34,513 bases of DNA. It comes from a virus. The stretch covers positions 1-34,513 of the IMG/VR virus record IMGVR_UViG_3300034355_000047; one strand, given 5' to 3'. Shown one piece after another: positions 6,777-12,640 of the stretch (the first letter of the stretch is position 1; each line of letters starts with the position of its first letter). The translations under genes were made by a program, and so were the position numbers. The notes below the pieces were generated by a model. The model saw only the letters and a program-made list of their open reading frames with translations, was not told where the DNA came from and did not search any database.

Positions 6777-7729
6777 GACTTCAACTCCTTAATGTTGAGC
6801 GTTGATTGACGCACAGAGTAGGCGGCCTTGGCTGGCATCACGCGCTCTGCTGCCGCTTTGAAGTTACGCATTGGCCAACCAATAAGGTACTGGCCAGCAC
6901 GGCCACGCTCTGCCTCGCCTAGTCTGAGCTTGATCTGTTTCTCGCTGCGCTCAATGGCGTCCTCGGCGTCTCGGATGGCTGCCTTGCTAGCGAGTATTGC
7001 TTGGGCTAGATTAGCCACGTCGTCATCGAGCTCAATCTCTGCTTTGCTAGCGTAGGGATAGATGCGGTCTACTTCTTTGCTGGACTCTGGTGGATACCAG
7101 TCGGTTGCGCCAGTGTCGCGGAAGGTCTGCAACTTGTGCTCAAACTCCAGCACCGCTTTGATGATGGCTTTCTGTGTGTCGTGGTGTGGCGCAAAGAGAA
7201 ACACGCGCAGCTCGATGCCCTGATACAGCACGCAGACTGCGCCCCACTTGTGGCCGGTGACTAGCATTTGGCCTTGTAGCTGGATGGGGCCACGCGCCAA
7301 GTGAGGGGTATCCTCTGGCATGGTCTTGGTTAGCTTGGCCTCCAGCACGCCAGGCCCATCGAGCTTGATGGAGTCTTGGCCAACAACGTATATGCCATTG
7401 GCTGGATCGTGCGCGATCTCTTGGTTTTCGCCGTAGCCAATGCCGTCCAGGCTGCAGGATAGCTTGCAGCTGGTGTGGGTGAATGCCTGGTTGATCTCTA
7501 CGTCAAACTTGGTGAGACCCAGGCGCTTGGCTGCCTCGGTCAAGATCACAGGCTCCAAGGTATTGCCCCAGCCCATGGCCTCGTTGCCAATGTCGGGGCG
7601 CTCTAGTTCTTTGATCGCGTTGATCGAGAACTGCAGCTCGTCATTAGGCGTGCTGTACTTGCTAAAGCCCATAAGGCCGGGTAAGCGCGAGGCGCTCATC
7701 TCTTTGTCGCTGGTTAGTTTGCCTGCCAT
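6773..7729 (-). CDS. YqaJ/lambda-type 5'-3' exonuclease
   Basis: 318 residues. The PD-(D/E)xK core of YqaJ-type recombination nucleases is visible: GWGNTLEP with E59, LSCSLDG with D95, VLEAKLTK with E130 and K132, then PIQLQGQM with the conserved Gln. SASRLPGLMGFSKYSTP at the N-terminus is the usual opening. The C-terminal ~100 residues are helical and charged, longer than in the minimal lambda exonuclease. The enzyme would digest 5' strands of double-stranded ends to make substrate for RecT. The start directly abuts the preceding gene's stop, and the stop overlaps the next start (ATGA type). Confidence 0.9.
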   Translation of the reverse strand: MAGKLTSDKEMSASRLPGLMGFSKYSTPNDELQFSINAIKELERPDIGNEAMGWGNTLEPVILTEAAKRLGLTKFDVEINQAFTHTSCKLSCSLDGIGYGENQEIAHDPANGIYVVGQDSIKLDGPGVLEAKLTKTMPEDTPHLARGPIQLQGQMLVTGHKWGAVCVLYQGIELRVFLFAPHHDTQKAIIKAVLEFEHKLQTFRDTGATDWYPPESSKEVDRIYPYASKAEIELDDDVANLAQAILASKAAIRDAEDAIERSEKQIKLRLGEAERGRAGQYLIGWPMRNFKAAAERVMPAKAAYSVRQSTLNIKELKS

Positions 7730-8032
7730 TTATTGCTCCTGTGAAGTGGCTAGTGTGTATACGCGCACAATGCGTGCGTGTGCCTGGGGGTGATTGGCCT
7801 CGACAAGGCCAACCTTTTTAAATTGTTTGGTACGAAAGACCGCTCCGAGCACTGAGGGGTGCAGGTTGGCGGGTAGTTGGATGCGCTCGCGCACATCGTT
7901 GATGCTGACGCTGCCTTGCTGGCGGCAGACGTCGGCTGCAATGGCTCTGCAGCGTGCCAGAAAGGTCGCATCGCGCTGCTCAAAGAGGTTGAGCTGGGCG
8001 TCGCGGATTACTTGGCCGATGTTGGCTGTCAT
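7730..8032 (-). CDS. Small protein, possible winged helix, unknown
   Basis: 100 residues from ATG 8032, chosen because it shares its A with the preceding TAA (TAATG); an ATG at 8038 adds two residues. The sequence CRQQGSVSINDVRERIQLP followed by LGAVFRTKQFKKVGLVEAN looks like helix-helix then a strand hairpin, the order of a winged-helix domain, but this is a weak structural reading. Charged and hydrophilic throughout, no membrane segment. It sits directly upstream of the exonuclease with no gap, so it belongs to the recombination operon, perhaps as a DNA-binding accessory. Confidence 0.7.
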   Translation of the reverse strand: MTANIGQVIRDAQLNLFEQRDATFLARCRAIAADVCRQQGSVSINDVRERIQLPANLHPSVLGAVFRTKQFKKVGLVEANHPQAHARIVRVYTLATSQEQ

Positions 8033-8109
8033 TAGCATGTGAGCCAGACAACCAGCACGGCCACCAGGCCGAGCCAGTAGATGACTATGTCGTACAGTTG
8101 ATTACGCAA
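8032..8109 (-). CDS. Very small TM peptide with TTG start
   Basis: 25 residues, far below usual gene-finder limits: MRNQLYDIVIYWLGLVAVLV then VWLTC. It starts at TTG (complement of 8107-8109), with AAGGAGA (complement of ~8115-8121) six bases upstream, an ideal Shine-Dalgarno. The start overlaps the end of the serine recombinase and the TAA overlaps the next ATG (TAATG). Nearly the whole peptide is one membrane span. The ribosome site could instead serve only re-initiation, so real production is uncertain. Confidence 0.45.
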   Translation of the reverse strand: MRNQLYDIVIYWLGLVAVLVVWLTC

Positions 8110-8770
8110 GTGAGGTCTCCTTTAGGTTAAGACGTTTGAGAAGGTTAGACACTTGGGTTGTGCCCCAAGTTATATTGCCACGGGGCGTGGTCACTGAGCG
8201 AGCTTGCAACGCTGCAGCAATATCTCGGATGGTGCGTGCGCCGGTGATGGCGAGAATGTCACGCACGATTGGACCAACGCGGTGGCAGTAGCTGTCAGCA
8301 TTGGCCTTGATGACTAGAACACCGGCTGCGGAGCCGATCTCTGGTGTCGGGCACCCAAGTACTACACCGCGTGCTTTGGCCGCTTGTAGGGCTTGCTTGG
8401 TGCGCTTGGAGATCTCTTCACGCTCATGCTGGGCAACCACTGCGCGCACACCAAACTCAAGAGTGCCTGCGTGTGGCATGTCGGCAGCCACAATGTCTAC
8501 GCCTGCTTTGCGCAGTGTCAACAGGAAGGCTGCATCGCGGGAGAGGCGGTCGATCTTGGCAATCAGGATGGCTGCACCATGGCGACGGCACTGCTCAAGT
8601 GCGAGCTCGAGTTGTGGGCGGTTGTCGATCTTGCCGGACTCGATCTCGGTGAACTCACCGATGATGTCTGCTTGGTATGAGCTGACCAGCTGGCGCTGTG
8701 AGTCAAGGCCAAGGCCAGAGTGACCTTGCTTGGCGGTAGAAACGCGGTAGTAGGCTACGTATTTAGTCAT
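8102..8770 (-). CDS. Serine recombinase (resolvase/invertase type, short)
   Basis: 222 residues from ATG 8770, preceded by AAGGAG at proper spacing; the open frame extends further upstream but crosses the promoter region. The N-terminal catalytic domain shows YYRVSTAKQG with nucleophile Ser11, GLGLDSQR, ESGKIDNRPQLELAL, AKIDRLSRD, and the EREEISKRTKQAL long helix. The C-terminal ~80 residues end in a short helix-turn-helix-like DNA-binding part (RTIRDIAAALQARSVTTPRG). It would cut and rejoin DNA at specific sites as a resolvase, inverter or small integrase. It is much shorter than large serine integrases. No att or inversion sites were identified. It heads the leftward recombination operon. 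Confidence 0.85.
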   Translation of the reverse strand: MTKYVAYYRVSTAKQGHSGLGLDSQRQLVSSYQADIIGEFTEIESGKIDNRPQLELALEQCRRHGAAILIAKIDRLSRDAAFLLTLRKAGVDIVAADMPHAGTLEFGVRAVVAQHEREEISKRTKQALQAAKARGVVLGCPTPEIGSAAGVLVIKANADSYCHRVGPIVRDILAITGARTIRDIAAALQARSVTTPRGNITWGTTQVSNLLKRLNLKETSLA

Positions 8771-8829
8771 GTCTGCAACTCCTTGCGCTTTATCTGCGCG
8801 TTGAACATGAACGTATGTTACACGATCTT

Positions 8830-8837
8830 TGTATATC
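8830..8837 (-). promoter_or_regulatory. Candidate leftward -10 element (GATATACA)
   Basis: Read on the minus strand, 8837-8830 is GATATACA, containing TATACA as a possible -10 box. A transcript would start near 8823 and give about 53 bases of leader before the recombinase ATG at 8770. No good -35 is seen; the palindrome 8844-8860 lies in the spacer/-35 area. Confidence 0.4.
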
Positions 8838-8843
8838 GCTTTT

Positions 8844-8860
8844 CTAGGGAGTTTCCCTAG
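8844..8860. promoter_or_regulatory. Operator-like palindrome
   Basis: CTAGGGA GTT TCCCTAG: perfect 7-bp arms around a 3-bp centre. It lies about midway between the two divergent starts and overlaps the spacer of the candidate leftward promoter. This is the expected form of a dimeric repressor site. The binding protein is unknown; the adjacent ribbon-helix-helix protein is one candidate. Confidence 0.55.
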
Positions 8861-8874
8861 TACTACTTCTTGAT

Positions 8875-8894
8875 TGATATCGCGGTGATATACA
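8875..8894 (+). promoter_or_regulatory. Extended -10 promoter overlapping palindrome (site A)
   Basis: TGATATCGCGGTGATATAC (8875-8893) matches site B at 15593-15611 in 15 of 19 positions. It has ATATC and GATAT arms around GCGGT. It includes TG-A-TATACA, an extended -10 form, at 8886-8894, pointing right. A start about seven bases later falls near 8901, only about three bases before ATG 8904. Confidence 0.5.
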
Positions 8895-8903
8895 CTCAGC
8901 GCT

Positions 8904-9098
8904 ATGAAACCCAAACTCAAACCTTTTATGATGCGACTGCACCCACTCACGCGGGAGCTGTTAGACAAGGCGGCTGCCGACCAGGGGCGCAGTGTGTCTT
9001 CGTTGATTGACCAGAGTGTGCGCGAGCAGCTGCAGCCCAAGTACGGCGAGCTGCAACCCAGACTGCAGCGCTTTCTCTCTGGAGTGCGCCAGCCATGA
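8904..9098 (+). CDS. Ribbon-helix-helix (Arc/CopG-type) DNA-binding protein
   Basis: 64 residues. KPFMMRLHPLTRELLDKAA gives a short strand then helix 1; GRSVSSLIDQSVREQL gives the turn and helix 2, the ribbon-helix-helix pattern of Arc/CopG/MetJ-type dimeric repressors. It is the first gene of the rightward operon and lies directly next to palindromes at 8844-8860 and 8875-8894, so autoregulation is likely. There is no Shine-Dalgarno before ATG 8904, and the predicted transcript begins about three bases before it, so translation may be leaderless. The next gene overlaps by ATGA. Confidence 0.75.
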   Translation: MKPKLKPFMMRLHPLTRELLDKAAADQGRSVSSLIDQSVREQLQPKYGELQPRLQRFLSGVRQP

Positions 9099-9271
9099 CC
9101 TATGAAGAGGCGGTGCGCTTGCTGGCCAGAGTGCGTGAAGGCATCTACTACCCTGTGGAGCTGGTCTCCGAGGCCTTGGCCATGACTGGCGACAGGGACT
9201 ATGACTACCAGGTGCCACCTGCAGACATGATTGATTTTGTGCAGAACTTACGCAGAGCGGGGCAGCTATGA
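9095..9271 (+). CDS. Small acidic protein, unknown
   Basis: 58 residues, not seen by length-limited gene calling. It starts at ATG 9095, overlapping the regulator's stop (ATGA), and stops at 9269-9271, overlapping the next ATG at 9268, so it fills the operon exactly. Begins MTYEEAVRLLARVREG and has a Tyr/Asp-rich middle (DRDYDYQVPP). Probably a small helical protein. No family recognised and no motif visible. Confidence 0.7.
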   Translation: MTYEEAVRLLARVREGIYYPVELVSEALAMTGDRDYDYQVPPADMIDFVQNLRRAGQL

Positions 9272-9738
9272 GTGAAACAATACTAGCGATTGACTTAGGC
9301 ACCACGACAGGCTGGGCGTGCCGGCCACTGAATGGTCCTATTGCATACGGGTACGCCACATTTAAGCCTGGCAGGTACGAGGGTGGCGGCATGCGCTACC
9401 TGCGCTTTAAGCAGTGGTTGACTGAGCTGAAGGGCACGGTCGGTGGCGAGATCCAGTCCATCTACTTTGAAGAGGTGCGCCGGCATGCCAGCACAGACAG
9501 CGCGCATGTCTACGGCGGCCTGATGGCCACGCTGACCAGCTGGTGTGAGCACCACAAGATCCCATACCAAGGCGTGCCGGTTGGCACCATCAAAAAGCAC
9601 GCTACGGGAAAAGGCAACGCGAGCAAGGAAGACATGATTGCTGCCATGGTTGGCATGGGCTATCAGGTAACAGATGACAACGTAGCAGACGCGCTATCGC
9701 TGCTGCACTGGGCACTATCGGAGGTGGACAATGCTTGA
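9268..9738 (+). CDS. RuvC-like Holliday junction resolvase (RNase H fold)
   Basis: 156 residues, the usual size for phage RuvC-like nucleases. The first strand LAIDLGTTTGWA holds Asp9, the second acidic site is IYFEEV (E68/E69), and the C-terminal site TDDNVADALSLLHWAL supplies D136/D137 and D141. These four acidic positions match RuvC-type two-metal catalysis. It would resolve branched recombination or replication intermediates before packaging, fitting with the RecT/exonuclease pair. Start overlaps the preceding stop and end overlaps the next small gene. Confidence 0.85.
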   Translation: MSETILAIDLGTTTGWACRPLNGPIAYGYATFKPGRYEGGGMRYLRFKQWLTELKGTVGGEIQSIYFEEVRRHASTDSAHVYGGLMATLTSWCEHHKIPYQGVPVGTIKKHATGKGNASKEDMIAAMVGMGYQVTDDNVADALSLLHWALSEVDNA

Positions 9739-9838
9739 GACTGTATTGATCGTGGTCGCGCTGATGTTGATTGGCGTGATGGTCGGTGTGTTTGTGGCCA
9801 TAGCGCTGATAAACAGCTGGATGGACAGGGAAGACTGA
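9731..9838 (+). CDS. Very small single-TM protein
   Basis: 35 residues: MLETVLIVVALMLIGVMVGV continuing FVAIALINSWMDRED. Nearly all of it is one membrane span with an acidic end. ATG 9731 overlaps the resolvase end by 8 bases and its TGA (9836-9838) overlaps the next ATG at 9838. Exact overlap at both ends supports a real gene. Role unknown; small membrane peptides in early phage operons sometimes alter host membrane functions, but nothing shows that here. Confidence 0.6.
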   Translation: MLETVLIVVALMLIGVMVGVFVAIALINSWMDRED

Positions 9839-10059
9839 TGCACATTAGTTACGTGAAGATTGTCAGAGATGACGAGGGCACGGTCATTGATACGCAGGAG
9901 GCCAACGGCGAGATGCGCAGGCTCAACTACCAGATCGAGGTCTTGAAGGCTGCGCTCGAGATCGAGATGGATCGGGTGTACGACTTGAAGGAACTGCTAG
10001 ACCAAGTGCGCCGGTTGGCCTTTGAGCTTAACGAGGAAGTCTTGAAGGTGCAGCCATGA
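9838..10059 (+). CDS. Coiled-coil protein, unknown
   Basis: 73 residues. A short strand-like N-terminus (ISYVKIVRDDEGTVID) is followed by an almost continuous heptad-rich helix (NYQIEVLKAALEIEMDRVYD then LKELLDQVRRLAFELNEEVL). It is acidic and soluble. It overlaps the small membrane gene by one base and the zinc-ribbon gene by four (ATGA). It probably forms a dimer; no enzymatic motif. Confidence 0.7.
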   Translation: MHISYVKIVRDDEGTVIDTQEANGEMRRLNYQIEVLKAALEIEMDRVYDLKELLDQVRRLAFELNEEVLKVQP

Positions 10060-10280
10060 AGTGCCCGATCTGCAGCACCTGGACGTCAATCAAAGAGACA
10101 CGCAAGCGAGAGAACAACATTACAGTGCGACGGTATGAGTGTGCCAACCTGCACACATTCAAGACCACCGAGCAGATCACCCAGATCTTGGACGCTACAC
10201 ACATGGAACAGCTCAAGTTAGCCAGGCTAGAAAACCTAGCCAAGGCCAGCAGGAGCCGCAAGAAGGCAAGCAATGCATGA
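10056..10280 (+). CDS. NrdR-like zinc-ribbon protein
   Basis: 74 residues. The opening CPICSTWTSIKETRKRENN followed by VRRYECANLHTFKTTE matches the pattern of the NrdR zinc ribbon (CPxC...DTR...RRRxxC...FTTxE), with C3, C6, C29 and His33 in place of the fourth cysteine. NrdR's ATP-cone domain is absent; instead a basic tail follows (ARLENLAKASRSRKKASNA). It probably binds DNA or RNA as a phage regulator. Known NrdR represses ribonucleotide reductase genes, but without the ATP cone that function cannot be assumed. Overlaps both neighbours by four bases. Confidence 0.65.
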   Translation: MKCPICSTWTSIKETRKRENNITVRRYECANLHTFKTTEQITQILDATHMEQLKLARLENLAKASRSRKKASNA

Positions 10281-10501
10281 AGAGGAAGTACATCTATCGC
10301 AAGGCAAGCAACGCGCCGTCACCCAGCCTGGAATGCCTGCTGATGGCGTGTGGGCGAGAGTTGTTGACGACTTGGGAAGTCTTGCGGGACAAGGAGTTGA
10401 TCGAGAGGCATCTAAAGGCGCTAGACGGTCGATATGGCGCAAACGCAGAGGCCAAGGTAAGAGCGTATATGCACGAGATAAAGAAGAGCGAGCGTAGTTA
10501 A
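10277..10501 (+). CDS. Small basic helical protein, unknown
   Basis: 74 residues from ATG 10277 (ATGA overlap with the zinc-ribbon gene) to TAA 10499-10501 (TAATG overlap with the methyltransferase). These couplings make this frame preferable to a competing frame starting at 10273. Opens KRKYIYRKASNAPSPSLECL, then a helical region ending AKVRAYMHEIKKSERS. No known motif. Confidence 0.65.
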   Translation: MKRKYIYRKASNAPSPSLECLLMACGRELLTTWEVLRDKELIERHLKALDGRYGANAEAKVRAYMHEIKKSERS

Positions 10502-11772
10502 TGAAGTACTTATCTGTTTGTAGTGGCATTGAGGCAGCAACTGTGGCATGGCATCCATTGGGATGGCAGGCAGTTGGTTACTCAGAGATTGAGAAGTTTC
10601 CATCTCAGGTGCTGGCGCATCACTATCCAGACGTCACTAACTACGGTGACATGACTAAATTTAAGGAGTGGTCAATTGATACAACTGTCGATCTTCTCGT
10701 TGGAGGAACCCCTTGTCAGTCATTCTCAGTCGCAGGACTTAGAAAGGGACTGGATGACCCACGTGGCAACCTCATGCTTACCTATCTTGCCATTGCTGAC
10801 AAATTTAAACCCAAGTGGCTTGTATGGGAAAACGTCCCTGGCGTCTTGTCATCTAACGAAGGAAAAGACTTTGGAGTCTTCCTCGGGGCGTTGGGGGAAC
10901 TCGGGTATGGGTTCGCATACAGGATTCTTGACGCTCAGTACTTTGGAGTGGCCCAAAGACGCAGACGTGTGTTCGTTGTCGGATACCTTGGAGACTGGAG
11001 ATGTGCAGCAGCGGTTCTTTTTGAGCGCCACAGCTTGTCAGGGGATCTTGCGCCGCGCAGAGAAAAGAGGCAAGGTGCTACCGCCAGCTCTGAAGATTGC
11101 ACTGATGTCAGTAAATGCCTAACTGCCAGAGGTGCTGGCAGTCAAAACCGTGATCCAGAAACTTCAAACTTACTACCAATTGAATTAGCAGAGAACACCA
11201 TTGGTAGACAGCCAGAGAACGGTGGCAATGGCGATGGGTTTACTGATGGCGGCCCGATGTACACGCTTAACGCTACTGGTGTGCACGGTGTAGCACAGCC
11301 TATATTCTTTGAACCTAGATCACCAGATGGTGTGCCAAGAATCTACCCAATGGAAGGCGCAGCACCTACGCTAAACACAATGGGCGGTGGTCAAAGAGAA
11401 CCATGTGTTACTCATTCGGTGGCTCAAGCAATGGCATTCAACATTGCGCCTGGCAAAGGCATATTAAAAGACGATATCCACGTTACTAATGCTGATGCCA
11501 CAAAGACTTTAGATGCGTCTGGTAGTAATCCAGCAATGCATCAAGGCGGCGCAGCGATATTGCAAGCCATGGCAGTACGCAGACTCACACCAATTGAATG
11601 TGAACGTCTCCAAGGCTTTGGCGATAACTACACAGACATCCAACCAAAGGGCAAACCAACCCCAGATGGACCAAGGTACAAGGCTTTGGGCAACAGCATG
11701 GCAGTGCCAGTCATGGCATGGATTGGCAAAAGAATACAAGAAGTGGAGCGGTTAAGTGAGCGCAATGGCTGA
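10501..11772 (+). CDS. dcm-like: C5-cytosine DNA methyltransferase
   Basis: 423 residues with the motifs in order: SAM-binding SVCSGIEAA (residues 5-13), catalytic GGTPCQSFS with Cys72, ENV at 110-112, AQRRRRVFVVG from 151, a target-recognition region (~180-360), then RLTPIECERLQGFGDNY and ALGNSMAVPVMAWIG. It transfers methyl groups from SAM to cytosine C5 in an unknown site. The recognition region contains several TLNATG/TLNTMGGG/TLDASG-type segments, a feature of many phage enzymes. No restriction partner is nearby, so it probably protects phage DNA from host cleavage. Starts by TAATG coupling. Confidence 0.9.
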   Translation: MKYLSVCSGIEAATVAWHPLGWQAVGYSEIEKFPSQVLAHHYPDVTNYGDMTKFKEWSIDTTVDLLVGGTPCQSFSVAGLRKGLDDPRGNLMLTYLAIADKFKPKWLVWENVPGVLSSNEGKDFGVFLGALGELGYGFAYRILDAQYFGVAQRRRRVFVVGYLGDWRCAAAVLFERHSLSGDLAPRREKRQGATASSEDCTDVSKCLTARGAGSQNRDPETSNLLPIELAENTIGRQPENGGNGDGFTDGGPMYTLNATGVHGVAQPIFFEPRSPDGVPRIYPMEGAAPTLNTMGGGQREPCVTHSVAQAMAFNIAPGKGILKDDIHVTNADATKTLDASGSNPAMHQGGAAILQAMAVRRLTPIECERLQGFGDNYTDIQPKGKPTPDGPRYKALGNSMAVPVMAWIGKRIQEVERLSERNG

Positions 11773-12640
11773 CAATGTGGTGAGCTTTGAGATACCCAAG
11801 CTATCCAAGCTAAAGCTACAGGATGCGCCACAAGATGGCCGCAAGGTCGCTGTGCTGCCAATCAGAGCAGGTAGCGACAGGCGACTGCATGGTGGCACAC
11901 TGCGCACGCTCATAGTGCTATGCAGCTACTGCAACCGAGCTGGCCTGACATGGGTAGGACAAGAGAGGCTAGCCCAAGACCTGGGAGTCAGCCGGCAAGC
12001 AGTTGGCAAGCAGATAGCGCTACTGCAGACAACAGGCTATGTGCAAGTGCACAGGAAGGGATATCGCAAGGAGTATGCGAACACGCTCAGAGTGATATTC
12101 GATAAGAGCATAGACATGGAGACAGCTATTGCAATCACATCGGCACAGGAAGACACAAGGCCACCATACATGCAAGACACAGACCCAGTAGGACAAGCAA
12201 GGGTGGCCAGCATAGTCAACCAAGTATTCAACAAAGACACAAAGGAGAAGACCATGTCAACAAGAAAGAAGACCAAGACGCAACCACTAGAGGTTGCACC
12301 CAAGCCTGCGGACAAGGTGTTAACAAGTAGTGACATACGCAACCTCCAGAGGTTGCGTACTCGGCAACTCCCAGAGGTTGCGCTAACTAAAGAAGAAGAC
12401 ATGAGAGGTCTACTTGTAATAAGTAAACATGTAACAAGTAAACTTCTTAAAGAGAAAGAAGCAGACATGTTAGTTCTGAGCAACTTAGAAGTTAACGAGT
12501 TGAAGTCTGATGGTATGACAGCCAAGCAGATCGCAGACAGCCTCAACACGCTGCTGCCGCTGTACAAGGCCGAGGGCATCACACCAACATCCAAGGTCTT
12601 GATGGCTGGCATACGTCAATTGCAGGCAGATGCCCGATGA
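11756..12640 (+). CDS. Lambda-O-like replication initiator containing the probable origin
   Basis: 294 residues from GTG 11756 (GGAG eight bases upstream); ATG 11765 is an alternative. Residues ~45-115 form a winged-helix domain: TLIVLCSYCNRAGLTWVG, then QERLAQDLGVSRQAVGKQI, then LLQTTGYVQVHRKGYR. The rest is charged, with a helical C-terminal segment (ADSLNTLLPLYKAEG). Three 18-bp iterons and an AT-rich tract lie inside its second half, the layout of lambda O, whose N-terminal winged helix binds iterons inside its own gene. It would open the origin and recruit host or phage replication proteins; no helicase loader was recognised. A strong internal start site lies at codon 167. Confidence 0.7.
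   Translation: MSAMADNVVSFEIPKLSKLKLQDAPQDGRKVAVLPIRAGSDRRLHGGTLRTLIVLCSYCNRAGLTWVGQERLAQDLGVSRQAVGKQIALLQTTGYVQVHRKGYRKEYANTLRVIFDKSIDMETAIAITSAQEDTRPPYMQDTDPVGQARVASIVNQVFNKDTKEKTMSTRKKTKTQPLEVAPKPADKVLTSSDIRNLQRLRTRQLPEVALTKEEDMRGLLVISKHVTSKLLKEKEADMLVLSNLEVNELKSDGMTAKQIADSLNTLLPLYKAEGITPTSKVLMAGIRQLQADAR
12241..12256 (+). promoter_or_regulatory. Internal ribosome binding site and in-frame ATG
   Basis: AAAGGAG (12241-12247) lies six bases before an in-frame ATG at 12254 inside the initiator gene. Translation from it would give a 128-residue C-terminal product beginning MSTRKKTKTQPLEV, lacking the winged helix. Such nested products exist in other phage replication genes. It may also mark an old fusion of two genes. 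Confidence 0.45.
12280..12297 (+). repeat. Iteron 1
   Basis: GCAACCACTAGAGGTTGC, an 18-bp element with 6-bp inverted arms. Member of the set GCAAC-Y-N-C-Y-AGAGGTTGC. Confidence 0.75.
12339..12356 (+). repeat. Iteron 2, centre of a longer palindrome
   Basis: GCAACCTCCAGAGGTTGC with perfect arms. The symmetry extends to 10-bp arms over 12336-12359 around CCAG (12346-12349). It begins 59 bases after iteron 1, a distance not divisible by three, so it is read in a different frame and the repetition is not protein-driven. Confidence 0.8.
12364..12381 (+). repeat. Iteron 3
   Basis: GCAACTCCCAGAGGTTGC, with 5-bp inverted arms, beginning 25 bases after iteron 2. It borders the AT-rich tract. Confidence 0.75.

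Larger units (their letters stand above)
8771..8903. promoter_or_regulatory. Divergent control region between recombinase and regulator operons
   Basis: 133 bases between the leftward recombinase operon and the rightward replication operon. It holds a GATATACA word on each strand (complement of 8830-8837, and 8887-8894), a perfect 7-bp-arm palindrome between them, and no open gene. The layout is that of a phage transcription switch. The closest promoter-like elements are listed separately. Confidence 0.7.
12280..12480. other. Probable origin of replication
   Basis: Three 18-bp dyad iterons (12280-12381) are followed at once by a tract of about 34% G+C over 12381-12480 (hand count). The tract contains AAGTAAAC twice (12421-12428 and 12436-12443) and purine-rich runs. 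Iterons plus an adjacent AT-rich unwinding element within the initiator gene is the lambda ori plan. Confidence 0.65.

Noticed and set aside
8771-9040. N-terminal extension of the serine recombinase to 312 residues
   Set aside because: The extra 90 codons cover the promoter/operator region and the opposite gene; ATG 8770 has a good ribosome site and begins the conserved domain.
10273-10497. 74-codon ORF in another frame upstream of the methyltransferase
   Set aside because: The frame starting at 10277 has exact ATGA and TAATG coupling to both neighbours; the two frames cover the same bases and this one lacks that support.
12037-12612. 191-codon antisense ORF inside the initiator gene
   Set aside because: Opposite to the winged-helix coding frame; Ser/Leu-rich translation typical of an antisense shadow, with no own start signals.
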